Shown: in pieces, positions 41,914-51,115 of the stretch | Layout: each line of letters begins with the position of its first letter | Position numbering within the stretch: the first letter of the stretch is position 1 | Origin: RBG-16-66-20 sp964564865 | GTDB taxonomy: Bacteria > Pseudomonadota > Gammaproteobacteria > Burkholderiales > SG8-39 | DNA length: 64,000 nucleotides | Direction: 5' to 3' | NCBI GenBank assembly: GCA_964564865.1 | Contig: CAZMDA010000003.1 | Coordinates: 32,280 to 96,279, forward strand | The notes under the pieces: model-generated | Told to the model about the DNA's origin: nothing | Databases searched by the model: none | The model's input: only the letters and a program-made list of their open reading frames with translations | Translations under genes and position numbers: made by a program

Positions 41914-43461
41914 CTAGGGCCGCAGGCCGAACGAGGTCCGGCCGGGTACGCGCAGCGGCGCCGCCAGGTCCGCGAACTCGCACAGCAGCCTGCGCGTGTG
42001 CCGCGGGTCGATGATCTCCTCGATATCGAAGCGCTCCGCGCCGCGCATCGGCGAGGCGAACTGCCGGATCCGGGCCTCGATCTCGGCGCGCTTCGCCGCC
42101 GGGTCCGGCGCCGCGGCAATGTCGGCCTTATAGGCTGCTTCCAGCCCTCCGGCGATGGGCAGCGAGCCCCATTCGGCCGAGGGCCAGGCCATGCGCATGC
42201 CGTAGCGCGAGGAGTTCTGGTGCAGCGCGCCGGCGACGCCAAAGACCTTCCTCACGATCACCGAGCACCAGGGCACGGTGGACTGCAGGATCGCGGCCGC
42301 GGCGCGCATGCCGTAGCGGATGGTGCCCTCCGCTTCCGCCTGCGGCCCGATGAGGAAGCCGGGCACGTCCACCAGGTGCACCACGGGGAGGTGGAAGGTC
42401 TGCGCCAGGTCCACGAAGCGCATGACCTTCTCCGAGGCGCGCGCGGTCCACGCGCCGCCGTAATGCATCGGGTCGCCCGCCATCACCGCCACCGGCCAGC
42501 CGTTGAGCCGGGCGAAGCCGGTGATCACCGAGCGGCCCCAGAGCTTTCCCGTTTCGAAGAAGGAATCGCGGTCCACCACCGCGTTGACGACGCGGCGCAT
42601 CGGGTAGACCTTGCGCGGGTCGCGCGGCACCGCTTCCAGCAGCCAGGGGTCGGCGCGCGCCGGATCGTCGTCGCAGGTCGTGCGCGCAGGCAGCTCATGC
42701 ACCGAGTTCGGCAGGTACGACAGGAACGTCCGCGCCCGCGCGAAGGCCTCGTCCTCGCTCGCCGCCTCGTCGTCCACCGCGCCGTTGCGGGTGTGGATGT
42801 GGCTGCCGCCGAGCTCGTTCTTCTCGAACCTGCCGTGGGTCCACTCCACCACCGGCGGCCCGGCGACGAACATCTGCGAGGTGTCCTTCACCATCACCGA
42901 GTAGTGGCTCGCCACCACGCGCGCGGCGCCGAGGCCCGCCACCGAGCCCAGCGCGAGCGAGACCACCGGGACCTCGGACAGGATCCCGGTCCACCAGTCC
43001 CAGAGGAAGGCCTTGGGCATGGGCGAGTGGCCCTCGATCTCCAGGTTCTTCACCGAGCCGCCGCCGCCGGTGCCGTCCACCAGCCGCAGCAGCGGCAGGC
43101 GCAGGTCCGCGGCCATGCGCTCCACCGCGAGCAGCTTGTTGCGGATGCCGCCGTCGTTGGCGCCGCCGCGCACCGTGAAGTCGTCGCCGGCGACCGCCAC
43201 CGCCCGCCCCGCGATCCGGCCGCGGCCGATGACCAGGTTGGCCGGGCGGAAGTCCGCCAGCTCGCCGTCGGCGCCGTATTGGGCCACGCCGGCCAGGCCG
43301 CCGATCTCGTGGAAGGAGCCCGCGTCGAGCAGGCGGTCCACCCGTTCGCGCACCGTCAGCTTGCCGCCGTCGTGCTGGCGCTTCACCTTGTCCGGCCCGC
43401 CCATGCGCCTGGCCAGTTCCTCGCGGCGGCGCAGCTCCTCGACTTCCTTCTCCCAGCTCAT
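41914..43461 (-). CDS. Acyl-CoA carboxylase carboxyltransferase subunit
   Basis: A 515-residue biotin-dependent carboxyltransferase beta-type subunit. The N-terminal half has RERVDRLLDAGSFHEIG and LVDGTGGGGSVKNL; the C-terminal half VHLVDVPGFLIGPQAEAEGTIRYG, the acyl-CoA/biotin oxyanion region. It matches propionyl-, methylcrotonyl- or geranyl-CoA carboxylase beta chains. No biotin carboxylase alpha gene is adjacent, so the partner is elsewhere. A TACACT box stands 6 bases before the ATG. Confidence 0.88.
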   Translation of the reverse strand: MSWEKEVEELRRREELARRMGGPDKVKRQHDGGKLTVRERVDRLLDAGSFHEIGGLAGVAQYGADGELADFRPANLVIGRGRIAGRAVAVAGDDFTVRGGANDGGIRNKLLAVERMAADLRLPLLRLVDGTGGGGSVKNLEIEGHSPMPKAFLWDWWTGILSEVPVVSLALGSVAGLGAARVVASHYSVMVKDTSQMFVAGPPVVEWTHGRFEKNELGGSHIHTRNGAVDDEAASEDEAFARARTFLSYLPNSVHELPARTTCDDDPARADPWLLEAVPRDPRKVYPMRRVVNAVVDRDSFFETGKLWGRSVITGFARLNGWPVAVMAGDPMHYGGAWTARASEKVMRFVDLAQTFHLPVVHLVDVPGFLIGPQAEAEGTIRYGMRAAAAILQSTVPWCSVIVRKVFGVAGALHQNSSRYGMRMAWPSAEWGSLPIAGGLEAAYKADIAAAPDPAAKRAEIEARIRQFASPMRGAERFDIEEIIDPRHTRRLLCEFADLAAPLRVPGRTSFGLRP

Positions 43462-43467
43462 GGCGGC

Positions 43468-43473
43468 AGTGTA
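43468..43473 (-). promoter_or_regulatory. Putative -10 box TACACT of the carboxyltransferase gene
   Basis: TACACT on the minus strand ends 6 bases before the ATG at 43461; no Shine-Dalgarno. Leaderless geometry. Confidence 0.35.
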
Positions 43474-43546
43474 AGCGCGCCGCCGGCCGGCACGAAGCGG
43501 GGCGATGAAACAGGGCGATTACATTCTCGCCGGCCGCGGACATACC

Positions 43547-43574
43547 GCCGATACCGGCGCCGGTCAGCATCGGC
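43547..43574 (+). promoter_or_regulatory. Nested inverted repeat in the leader of the TTC38-like gene
   Basis: GCCGAT and ATCGGC enclose the perfect palindrome ACCGGCGCCGGT (43553-43564). It lies between a TACATT box (43520-43525) and the start at 43605, so it would be in the mRNA leader. It could be an mRNA stem or a protein-binding site. Confidence 0.3.
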
Positions 43575-43604
43575 CATCCGCAGCACGAGCTTCAAGAGGA
43601 CAGC

Positions 43605-44816
43605 ATGGGCACGAACACACGGCTCACCGGCGCGACCGCGCGCTCGCGCGAGCTCTACGGGCAGGCGTTCTGGCGCTTCATTTGCCATCGCGGCGGCGTG
43701 CTTGAGGCCGCGCGCGCCGCGGCTCGGGAGGCGCCCGCCTTCGTCGCCGCCCGGCAACTGGAAGCCTGGGCCCTGCTGTGCAGCCGCGATCCAGCCGGGA
43801 CCGAGGCGGCTGGCCGGGCCTACGCCAGCCTGCGGGCGTTGCCGATGGGTCGGCGGGAGCGCCGCCACTCGGCGGCCATCGCCGCCGCGATCGACGGCGA
43901 CACCGGGGGCGCCCTCAGGCTGCTTGACCGGTCGCTGGGGGAGGATCCGCACGACCTGGTCGCGCTGGCCGTCGCCCATGCGTTCGACCACATGCTCGGG
44001 CGCGCGGATGCGCAGCTCGGGCGGACGTCACAGGCGCTGGCGCGCTGGTCGCCTGGCGCGCCTGGCTACCACGCGGTCCTTTCGATGCATGCCTTCGCGC
44101 TGGAGGAGTCCGGCGACTACCACCGTGCGGAGGACGTCGCCCGGCGCGCGCTGGAGCTGGAGCCGCACGACATCCGGGCGCACCACGCCGTGGCGCACGT
44201 GCTCGAGATGCTGGGCCGTCCCGGGGAAGGCATTCACTGGATGGCCGAGCGCGCCGGGTACTGGAACGACGCCGCCCCCGGCGCGACGCACCAGTGGTGG
44301 CACCTCGCGCTGTTCCACCTGGAGCGCGACGAAACGCGCCAGGCGCTGGAACTCTACGACCACCGGATCGGCGTCCGGCCGGTCGCGATCTCGGAGCTCA
44401 TCGACGCCGCCGCGTTGCTGTGGCGGCTGGAGTTGCGCGGCGCGGCCCCGGGTGCCCGCTGGCAGGCGCTGGCGGAGCACTGGGCGCCCCACGCAACCGA
44501 CGCGTTCTGCGCGTTCAACGACCTGCATGCGATGCTCGCGTTCGCCGGCGCCCGCCGCGGCGACCTCGCCGCGCGGCTGCTGGGCGCGCAGCCTCGCGCA
44601 GCGGCGCGGCCGGGCGCCGCGGGCGAGATGTCGCGCGTGGTGGGCGAACCCGCCTGCCGTGCGATCCACGCCTTCGCCAACGGCGACTACGTGACCGCGG
44701 AGCGCATCCTGCGGGGCCTGCCTCCGGTGGCGGGCCGGATCGGCGGCAGCCATGCCCAGCGCGACATCCTGGAGCTGACGCGCTTCGCCGCGGCCACCAT
44801 GCGCCGGGCCGCCTGA
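43605..44816 (+). CDS. TTC38-like tetratricopeptide repeat protein
   Basis: A 403-residue soluble helical-repeat protein. The central part, HDIRAHHAVAHVLEMLGRPGEGIHWMAERAGYW followed by HQWWHLALFHLERDETRQALELYDHRI, is the signature of the TTC38 (tetratricopeptide repeat protein 38) family, which has no known enzymatic role. AAGAGGAC precedes the ATG. It is divergent from the carboxyltransferase gene and stands alone, with a leader of about 75 bases containing an inverted repeat. Confidence 0.78.
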   Translation: MGTNTRLTGATARSRELYGQAFWRFICHRGGVLEAARAAAREAPAFVAARQLEAWALLCSRDPAGTEAAGRAYASLRALPMGRRERRHSAAIAAAIDGDTGGALRLLDRSLGEDPHDLVALAVAHAFDHMLGRADAQLGRTSQALARWSPGAPGYHAVLSMHAFALEESGDYHRAEDVARRALELEPHDIRAHHAVAHVLEMLGRPGEGIHWMAERAGYWNDAAPGATHQWWHLALFHLERDETRQALELYDHRIGVRPVAISELIDAAALLWRLELRGAAPGARWQALAEHWAPHATDAFCAFNDLHAMLAFAGARRGDLAARLLGAQPRAAARPGAAGEMSRVVGEPACRAIHAFANGDYVTAERILRGLPPVAGRIGGSHAQRDILELTRFAAATMRRAA

Positions 44817-44832
44817 GCGCCCCGGCAAGCGG

Positions 44833-45669
44833 TCACAAGCGCAGGGCGACCAGCCCGGCGAACACGACCACGGCGCCCGCGACGCGCGCCTTCAGGTGGC
44901 CCTCGCCGAGGAACCAGGCGCCGATCAGCGCGGCGAAGATCACCGAGGTCTCGCGCAGCGCCGCCACCACGGCGACCGGCGCGCGCGTCATCGCCCACAG
45001 CGCGATGCCATAGGACAGGCCCGACAGGATTGCGCCGGCGAGCCCGCGTCCCCAGTGCCGCGCCGCGTGGCGCAGGAACTCGCCGCGCTTGACCGCCAGC
45101 ACCGCGAGGCCGAAGGGCAGCCCCATGAACAGGAACAGCCACGCCACGTAGCCTTCGGCGCCGCCCGCCAGCCGCACGCCGGCGCCGTCGGCCAGGGTGT
45201 AGGCGGCGATCACCAGCGCGTTGAGGAGCGCCCAGCCGGTGGCGCGCCGGCTCGCGCCGCCGCCGGCCATGCCGAGCGACAGCACCCCGCCGCAGATCAG
45301 CAGCACGCCCGCCCACGCGGCGGGCGCGAGCGCCTCGCCGAACCAGGCCACGCTTGCGGCCGCCACCAGCAGGGGCGCGACGCCGCGCATGATCGGGTAG
45401 CCGTGGGAGAGGTCCCCCGCCTGGTAGGCGCCGGCCAGCGCGGTGTAGTAGGCAAGGTGCACCGCCACCGAGGCGGCCAGATAGGGCCAGGCCGCCGGGT
45501 CCGGCGGCGTGACCAGCGCGAGCAGCGGCAGCGCGACCACCGTCCCGGCAAGCGCGATCAGCGCCGTGTCCAGCAGGGGCTCTCGGCCGGACTTGATGAG
45601 GGCGTTCCAGGCCGCGTGCAGCAGCGCCGCGCCAAGGACCGCGAGGGTGACGGCCGGGGTGAGTTCCAA
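44833..45669 (-). CDS. EamA/DMT family transporter
   Basis: A 278-residue membrane protein with about ten hydrophobic helices arranged as two EamA halves (for example AALLHAAWNALIKSGREP at the start and SVIFAALIGAWFLGEGHLKARVAGAVVVFAGL at the end). Such carriers usually export amino acids or metabolites. The start is TTG at 45669, preceded by TAGACT seven bases upstream and no Shine-Dalgarno. It is divergent from the FadB-like gene. Confidence 0.85.
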   Translation of the reverse strand: MELTPAVTLAVLGAALLHAAWNALIKSGREPLLDTALIALAGTVVALPLLALVTPPDPAAWPYLAASVAVHLAYYTALAGAYQAGDLSHGYPIMRGVAPLLVAAASVAWFGEALAPAAWAGVLLICGGVLSLGMAGGGASRRATGWALLNALVIAAYTLADGAGVRLAGGAEGYVAWLFLFMGLPFGLAVLAVKRGEFLRHAARHWGRGLAGAILSGLSYGIALWAMTRAPVAVVAALRETSVIFAALIGAWFLGEGHLKARVAGAVVVFAGLVALRL

Positions 45670-45676
45670 GGCTGAA

Positions 45677-45682
45677 AGTCTA
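45677..45682 (-). promoter_or_regulatory. Putative -10 box TAGACT of the EamA gene
   Basis: TAGACT on the minus strand ends 7 bases before the TTG start at 45669. It is only three bases from the divergent box at 45686. Confidence 0.35.
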
Positions 45683-45685
45683 GGC

Positions 45686-45691
45686 TAGAAT
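45686..45691 (+). promoter_or_regulatory. Putative -10 box TAGAAT of the fadB-like operon
   Basis: GGCTAGAAT is an extended-type -10; a leader of about 25 bases with GGAGGAG leads to the ATG at 45723. Confidence 0.4.
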
Positions 45692-45722
45692 CCCCGCTCC
45701 CTGCAGGAGGAGATTCCCCGCA

Positions 45723-47816
45723 ATGAGCGACGCGGCTTCCTATTCCGTCCGCGACGGCATCGCCGTCATCACCATGAACAATCCGCCGGTGAACAGCATG
45801 TCGGCGGCCAACCGCGCCGTCGTCGGCGAAGGGTTGAAGAAAGCCGAGGCCGACCCTGCGGTCAAGGCGATCGTGCTGATCGGCTCGGAGAAGGCCTTCT
45901 CCGGCGGCGCCGAGATCCGCGAGTTCAATACCGAGAAGTCGCGCCAGTCGCCGGTGCTGCCCGAGTTGAACGACATGCAGGACGCGCTGAAGAAGCCGCT
46001 GGTGGGCGCCATCGGCGGCTTCGCGCTGGGCGGCGGCCTGGAGCTGGCGCTGGGCTGCCACTACCGCGTCGCGATGCCCAAGGCGCAACTTGGGCTTCCG
46101 GAGGTGAAGCTGGGCCTGCTGCCCGGCTCCGGCGGCACGCAGCGCCTGCCGCGCGTGGTGCCGATGGCCGAGGCGCTGCGCATGATGACCACCGGCAGCA
46201 CGGTGACCGGGGAGAAGGCGAAGGGCCTCGGGCTGGTGGACGAAGTGGTCCAGGGCAACCTGCTGGAGGGCGCGATCGCGTTCGCGAAGAAGCTCGTGGC
46301 GGAGGGCAAGGGCCCGAAGCGCATCCGCGACCTGCCCGCCAAGCTCGACGGCGACCCGAAGGCGTTCTTCGCCGCGGCGCGCGCCGAGGTGGCCAAGGCC
46401 TCGCGCGGCTACCCGGCGCCGCTGGAGATCGTGGCCTGCTGCGAGGCGGCGGCGACGCTGCCTTTCGACGAGGGGCGCAAGTTCGAGCGCGCGCGCTTCA
46501 TGCATCTGGTGGAGGGCGTCGAATCGAAAGCGATGCGCCACATGTTCTTCGCCGAGCGCCAGACGGCGAAGATCCCCGACGTGCCGGAGGACACGCCGAC
46601 CCGCGAAATCCGCAAGGCGTCGGTGATCGGGGCCGGCACCATGGGCGGCGGCATCGCGATGAACTTCGCCAATGCCGGCATCCCGGTGACCATCATGGAC
46701 GTGACGCAGGAGGCGGTCGACAAGGGCATGGCCAAGATCAAGGCCAACTACGCCTCCACCGTCTCCAAGGGCCGGCTGAAGCAGGAGGAGATGGACAAGC
46801 GCATGGCGCTCATCACGCCGGTCACCGACCTCGCCGCCGGCAAGGACGCCGACATCGTCATTGAGGCGGTGTTCGAGCGCATGGACGTGAAGCAGGACAT
46901 GTTCCGCAGGCTCGATGCCGTCATGAAGCCCGGCGCCATCCTCGCCACCAACACCTCGACGCTGGACGTGGACGCCATCGCCGCGGTCACGAAGCGCCCG
47001 CAGGACGTGATCGGCACGCACTTCTTCTCGCCCGCCAACGTGATGCGGCTGCTGGAAGTGGTGCGCGGCAAGGCGACCGCCAAGGACGTGCTCGCCACCA
47101 CCATGAAGCTGGGCAAGACGCTCAGGAAGGTGCCGGTGGTCTCGGGCGTGTGCGACGGGTTCATCGGCAACCGCATGGTCGAGAAGTACGGCCAGCAATC
47201 GCTGTTCCTGCTGGACGAGGGCTGCAGCCCGCAGCAGGTGGACGCCGCGGCGTACAAGTGGGGCATGGCGATGGGGCCGCTCGCGATGGGCGACATGGCG
47301 GGCCTGGACATCGGCTGGGAGATCCGCAAGCGCCGCTACGTCGAGCGGCCGAACTTCGTCTACTCCCGGATCGGCGACAAGGTCGCCGAGCTGGGCCGCT
47401 TCGGCCAGAAGACCGGCAAGGGCTGGTACAAGTACAACCTGCCCGACCGGAAGCCGATCCCGGACCCGGAAGTCGACGCGATCATCGAGCAGTACCGCAA
47501 GGACAACAACATCAAGGTGCGCCGGATCTCCGACGAGGAGATCGTCGAGCGCCTGATCTATGCGCTGGTGAACGAGGCGGCCTACATCCTGGAGGAAGGC
47601 ATCGCGCTGCGCGCCTCGGACATCGACATGGTCTACCTCACCGGCTACGGCTTCCCGCCGTACCGCGGCGGGCCGATGTTCTACGCCGACACCGTCGGGC
47701 TGCCGAAGGTGCTGGCCTCGATCGAGCAGTTCGGCAAGGGTTACATGGGCGAGGTGTGGAAGCCCGCGCCGCTGCTGGTGAAGCTGGCGAAGGAAGGCAA
47801 GAAGTTCAACGGATAG
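45723..47816 (+). CDS. FadB/FadJ-like enoyl-CoA hydratase / 3-hydroxyacyl-CoA dehydrogenase
   Basis: A 697-residue bifunctional beta-oxidation protein. The N-terminal crotonase domain (about 1-190) has FSGGAEIREF and GGFALGGGLELALGCHYRVA, with both Glu in place (LELALG, LPEVKLGLLPG). The dehydrogenase begins at about 298 with SVIGAGTMGGGIA, and the catalytic His is in VIGTHFFSPANVMRLLEVV. The C-terminal domain has LTGYGFPPYRGGPM. It hydrates enoyl-CoA and oxidises 3-hydroxyacyl-CoA with NAD. It is followed after 11 bases by a thiolase, completing the cycle. Confidence 0.93.
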   Translation: MSDAASYSVRDGIAVITMNNPPVNSMSAANRAVVGEGLKKAEADPAVKAIVLIGSEKAFSGGAEIREFNTEKSRQSPVLPELNDMQDALKKPLVGAIGGFALGGGLELALGCHYRVAMPKAQLGLPEVKLGLLPGSGGTQRLPRVVPMAEALRMMTTGSTVTGEKAKGLGLVDEVVQGNLLEGAIAFAKKLVAEGKGPKRIRDLPAKLDGDPKAFFAAARAEVAKASRGYPAPLEIVACCEAAATLPFDEGRKFERARFMHLVEGVESKAMRHMFFAERQTAKIPDVPEDTPTREIRKASVIGAGTMGGGIAMNFANAGIPVTIMDVTQEAVDKGMAKIKANYASTVSKGRLKQEEMDKRMALITPVTDLAAGKDADIVIEAVFERMDVKQDMFRRLDAVMKPGAILATNTSTLDVDAIAAVTKRPQDVIGTHFFSPANVMRLLEVVRGKATAKDVLATTMKLGKTLRKVPVVSGVCDGFIGNRMVEKYGQQSLFLLDEGCSPQQVDAAAYKWGMAMGPLAMGDMAGLDIGWEIRKRRYVERPNFVYSRIGDKVAELGRFGQKTGKGWYKYNLPDRKPIPDPEVDAIIEQYRKDNNIKVRRISDEEIVERLIYALVNEAAYILEEGIALRASDIDMVYLTGYGFPPYRGGPMFYADTVGLPKVLASIEQFGKGYMGEVWKPAPLLVKLAKEGKKFNG

Positions 47817-47827
47817 GAGGAAGGGAC

Positions 47828-49006
47828 ATGACCGACGCAGTGATCGTTTCCACCGCCCGCACGCCGCTGTGCAAGAGCTGGCGCGGCGCCCTCAACATGA
47901 CCCACGGCGCCACCATGGGCGGCCACGTGGTGAAGGCCGCGCTGGAGCGCGCCAAGGTCGCGCCCCAGGAGGTCGAGGACGTGATCATGGGCTGCGCCAC
48001 GCCCGAGGGCGCCACCGGCGGCAACATCGCGCGCCAGATCGCGCTGCGCGCCGGGCTGCCGGTGACGGTGTCGGGCATGACGGTGAACCGGTTCTGCTCC
48101 TCCGGCCTGCAGACGGTCGCGCTCGCGGCGCAGCGCATCCTCGCGGGCGAAGCCGGCATCTACGTCGCCGGCGGCGTGGAGTCCATCTCGCTGGTGCAGA
48201 ACGAGGCCAACAAGCACCACGGCAAGGACGACTGGCTGGTGCAGCACAAGCCCGAGATCTACTGGAACATGCTGCAGACCGCCGAGTACGTGTCGAAGAA
48301 GTACGGCATCCCGCGCGAGGCGCAGGACCGCTATGGCGTCCTCAGCCAGCAGCGCGCCGCCAAGAGCCGCGCCGAGGGCAAGTTCAAGGACGAGATCGTC
48401 CCCATCACCACGAAGATGAAGGTGGTGGACAAGGCCACCGGCCAGGAGACGATGAAGGAGGTGACCGTCGAGCACGACGAAGGCATCCGCGCCGACACCA
48501 CCTACGAGGGCGTGTCGCAGATCAAGCCGGCGATCGAGGGCGGGGTGATCGCAGCCGGCAACGCCAGCCAGTTCTCCGACGGCGCCGCGGCGCAGGTGAT
48601 CATGAGCGACAAGGAGGCGGCGAAGCGCGGCCTCAAGCCTCTGGGCATCTTCCGGGGCTTCGCGGTCGCAGGTTGCGAACCCAATGAGATGGGCATCGGC
48701 CCGGTGTTCGCGATCCCGAAGCTGCTCGAGCGCACCGGCCTCAAGATCGCCGACATCGGCCTGTGGGAACTGAACGAGGCCTTCGCGGTGCAGGTGATCT
48801 ACTGCCGCGACAAGCTGGGCATCCCGGACGAGCGGCTGAACGTGGACGGCGGTTCGATCGCGGTGGGCCACCCCTACGGCGTCACCGGCTCGCGCCTCGT
48901 GGGCCACGCGCTCATCGAGGGCAAGCGCCGCGGCGTCAAGCACGTCGTGGTCACCATGTGCATCGGCGGCGGCATGGGCGCGGCCGGCCTGTTCGAAGTC
49001 GCCTGA
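47828..49006 (+). CDS. Acetyl-CoA C-acyltransferase (thiolase)
   Basis: A 392-residue thiolase. The acyl-binding Cys90 is in TVNRFCSSGLQT, the second catalytic block is GSIAVGHPYGVTGSR with His, and the C-terminal Cys is in VVTMCIGGGMGAAG. WELNEAFAVQ is also conserved. It cleaves 3-ketoacyl-CoA to acetyl-CoA and is co-transcribed with the FadB-like gene. GGAGGAAGGGAC precedes the ATG. Either FadA-type or acetoacetyl-CoA thiolase is possible; the neighbour favours FadA-type. Confidence 0.93.
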   Translation: MTDAVIVSTARTPLCKSWRGALNMTHGATMGGHVVKAALERAKVAPQEVEDVIMGCATPEGATGGNIARQIALRAGLPVTVSGMTVNRFCSSGLQTVALAAQRILAGEAGIYVAGGVESISLVQNEANKHHGKDDWLVQHKPEIYWNMLQTAEYVSKKYGIPREAQDRYGVLSQQRAAKSRAEGKFKDEIVPITTKMKVVDKATGQETMKEVTVEHDEGIRADTTYEGVSQIKPAIEGGVIAAGNASQFSDGAAAQVIMSDKEAAKRGLKPLGIFRGFAVAGCEPNEMGIGPVFAIPKLLERTGLKIADIGLWELNEAFAVQVIYCRDKLGIPDERLNVDGGSIAVGHPYGVTGSRLVGHALIEGKRRGVKHVVVTMCIGGGMGAAGLFEVA

Positions 49007-49016
49007 GGGCCGCGCG

Positions 49017-49943
49017 TTGAAGATCGCGATCGTCGGCACCGGCGCGATGGGCTCGGTCTATGCCGGCCTCCTCGCCTCGGCCGGGCACGAAGTCTGGGCG
49101 ATCGACCGCTGGCAGGCGCACATCGACGCCATCAAGGCGAAGGGCCTGCGCCTGGAAGGCAAGTCGGGCGACCGCACCGTGAAGCCGCAGGCCACCACGG
49201 ACGCGAAGGAAGCCGGTCCCTGCGACCTCGTGATCCTCGCCACCAAGGCGATGCACGTTAAGCCGGCGGCGGAGTCGGTCAAGGCGCTGCTCGGGCCGGA
49301 CACGCCGGTGCTGTCGATCCAGAACGGCCTGGGCGGCCCGGACACCGCGGCCGCGGTCCTCGGCCGCGAGCGCGTGATGGTTGGCGTGGTGGGCGGCTTC
49401 GGCGCCTCGATGAAGGGCCCGGGGCACGCGCACCATAACGGCATGGAACTGGTGCGGCTGGGGGAGTTCGGTGGCCCGATCACGCCGCGCCTGCAGGCGG
49501 TGGAGCGGGTCTGGAGCGGCGCCGGGTTCCGCGTCAAGCTGTTCGACGACATCGACCAGCTGGTGTGGGAGAAGCTCATCTGCAATTGCGCCTATTCCGG
49601 GCCCTGCGCGCTCGGCGACGCCACCATCGAGGAGGTCATGGCCGACCCGGACCTCGCGCGCGTTTCGGGCGCCTGCGCCACCGAGGCCTTCGACGTCGCC
49701 CGCCGCAAGGGCGTGAAGCTGGGCTTCGATGACCCGGTCGCCTACGTGCGCGACTTCGGCTCCAAGATCCCGAAGTCGCGGCCCTCGGTGCTGCTCGACC
49801 TGATGGAGAAGCGTCTCAGCGAGATCAGCGTCATCAACGGCTCCATCCCGCGCGTCGCGCGCGAGCTGGGCGTCGCGGCGCCGGTGAACCAGACCGTGAC
49901 CGCGCTGGTGCAGGCCAAGGAACGCAAACTGGGGTGCAGATAG
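49017..49943 (+). CDS. 2-dehydropantoate 2-reductase-like (ApbA/PanE family) protein
   Basis: A 308-residue reductase. The NADP motif IAIVGTGAMGSVYAGLLA is at the N-terminus, the middle block is SIQNGLGG, and the catalytic Lys is in WEKLICNCAYSGPCAL. The family reduces ketopantoate in coenzyme A synthesis, but many members act on other 2-keto or 3-hydroxy acids. The start is TTG; homology begins there. It lies 10 bases after the thiolase and is followed by an M20 hydrolase, so it belongs to this unit. Confidence 0.85.
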   Translation: MKIAIVGTGAMGSVYAGLLASAGHEVWAIDRWQAHIDAIKAKGLRLEGKSGDRTVKPQATTDAKEAGPCDLVILATKAMHVKPAAESVKALLGPDTPVLSIQNGLGGPDTAAAVLGRERVMVGVVGGFGASMKGPGHAHHNGMELVRLGEFGGPITPRLQAVERVWSGAGFRVKLFDDIDQLVWEKLICNCAYSGPCALGDATIEEVMADPDLARVSGACATEAFDVARRKGVKLGFDDPVAYVRDFGSKIPKSRPSVLLDLMEKRLSEISVINGSIPRVARELGVAAPVNQTVTALVQAKERKLGCR

Positions 49944-49945
49944 CC

Positions 49946-51115
49946 ATGGGCGCCATACCCACCATCGAGAAGTTCGCGCCGGAGATGACCGGCTGGCGCC
50001 GCGACATCCATGCCCACCCGGAGCTGGGTTTCCAGGAGCAGCGCACCGCCGACCTGGTCGCCACGCAGCTGGCGGCCTTCGGCATCGAGGTGCACCGCGG
50101 CATCGGCCGGACCGGCGTGGTCGGCGTGCTGCGCGCCGGCAGCGGCAGGCGCACGCTCGGCCTGCGCGCCGACATGGACGCACTGCCGATCCAGGAGGCG
50201 AACACCTTCGACCATCGCTCGCGGAACGAGGGCCGCATGCACGCCTGCGGCCACGACGGCCATACCACGATGCTGCTGGGCGCCGCCAAGTACCTCGCCG
50301 CGACGCGCAATTTCGACGGCACGGTGAACTTCATCTTCCAGCCCGCCGAGGAGGGCCTAGGCGGCGCCAAGGCGATGATCGACGACGGCCTGTTCAAGCG
50401 CTTTCCCTGCGAGGCGGTGTTCGGCATGCACAACCGGCCCGGGATGCCGCTGGGCCGCTTCGCGGTCAAGGCGGGCCCGATGATGGCCGGCGGCGCCTTC
50501 TTCGACATCGACATCGAGGGCCGCGGCGCCCACGGCGCGCGCCCGGAATCGGGCGTCGACCCGGTGCTGGCGGCTTCGCACGTCATCGCTGCGCTGCAGA
50601 GCATCGTGGCGCGCAACGTGCGCCCGGTGGACACCGCGGTGCTGTCGGTGACGCAGGTGCACGGCGGCGACGCCTACAACGTAATCCCTCAGAAGGTGCG
50701 CCTGTCGGGCACGGTGCGGGCGTTCTCCAACGAGGTCATGGACCTGGTCGGCCGCAACATGGCGCGCGTCGCCGAGGGCGTGGCCGCCGGATTCGGCGCC
50801 AAGGCGAAGACCGATTTCCGCGTCATCTTCCCGCCCACGATCAACAATCCGGCCGAGGCCGAGTTCGCGGCCGGCATCTGCGCGCAGCTGGTGGGCGCGG
50901 AGAACGTCAACCGCAACCCGCCGCTCATCATGGCTTCCGAGGACTTCGCCTTCATGCTGAACGAAGTCCCCGGCTGCTACATCAACATCGGCAACGGCGA
51001 CGGCGAAGGGGCCTGCGAGGTGCACAACCCTTCGTACGACTTCAACGACCGCGCCCTGCCCCTGGGCGCGAGCTTCTTCGCCAAGCTGGTGGAAAGCCGC
51101 CTGGCGAAGGCCTAG
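49946..51115 (+). CDS. M20 family amidohydrolase (hippurate-hydrolase type)
   Basis: A 389-residue metallo-amidohydrolase. It opens WRRDIHAHPELGFQEQRTADLV, then GLRADMDALPI with the metal Asp, MHACGHDGHTTMLLGAA, and FQPAEEGLGGAKAMIDDG with the catalytic Glu; a later metal His is in SEDFAFMLNEVPG region. It removes acyl groups from N-acyl amino acids or hippurate. ATG at 49946 is preferred; a GTG at 49934 overlapping the reductase end is the alternative. Its end overlaps the alcohol dehydrogenase by 4 bases. Confidence 0.9.
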   Translation: MGAIPTIEKFAPEMTGWRRDIHAHPELGFQEQRTADLVATQLAAFGIEVHRGIGRTGVVGVLRAGSGRRTLGLRADMDALPIQEANTFDHRSRNEGRMHACGHDGHTTMLLGAAKYLAATRNFDGTVNFIFQPAEEGLGGAKAMIDDGLFKRFPCEAVFGMHNRPGMPLGRFAVKAGPMMAGGAFFDIDIEGRGAHGARPESGVDPVLAASHVIAALQSIVARNVRPVDTAVLSVTQVHGGDAYNVIPQKVRLSGTVRAFSNEVMDLVGRNMARVAEGVAAGFGAKAKTDFRVIFPPTINNPAEAEFAAGICAQLVGAENVNRNPPLIMASEDFAFMLNEVPGCYINIGNGDGEGACEVHNPSYDFNDRALPLGASFFAKLVESRLAKA

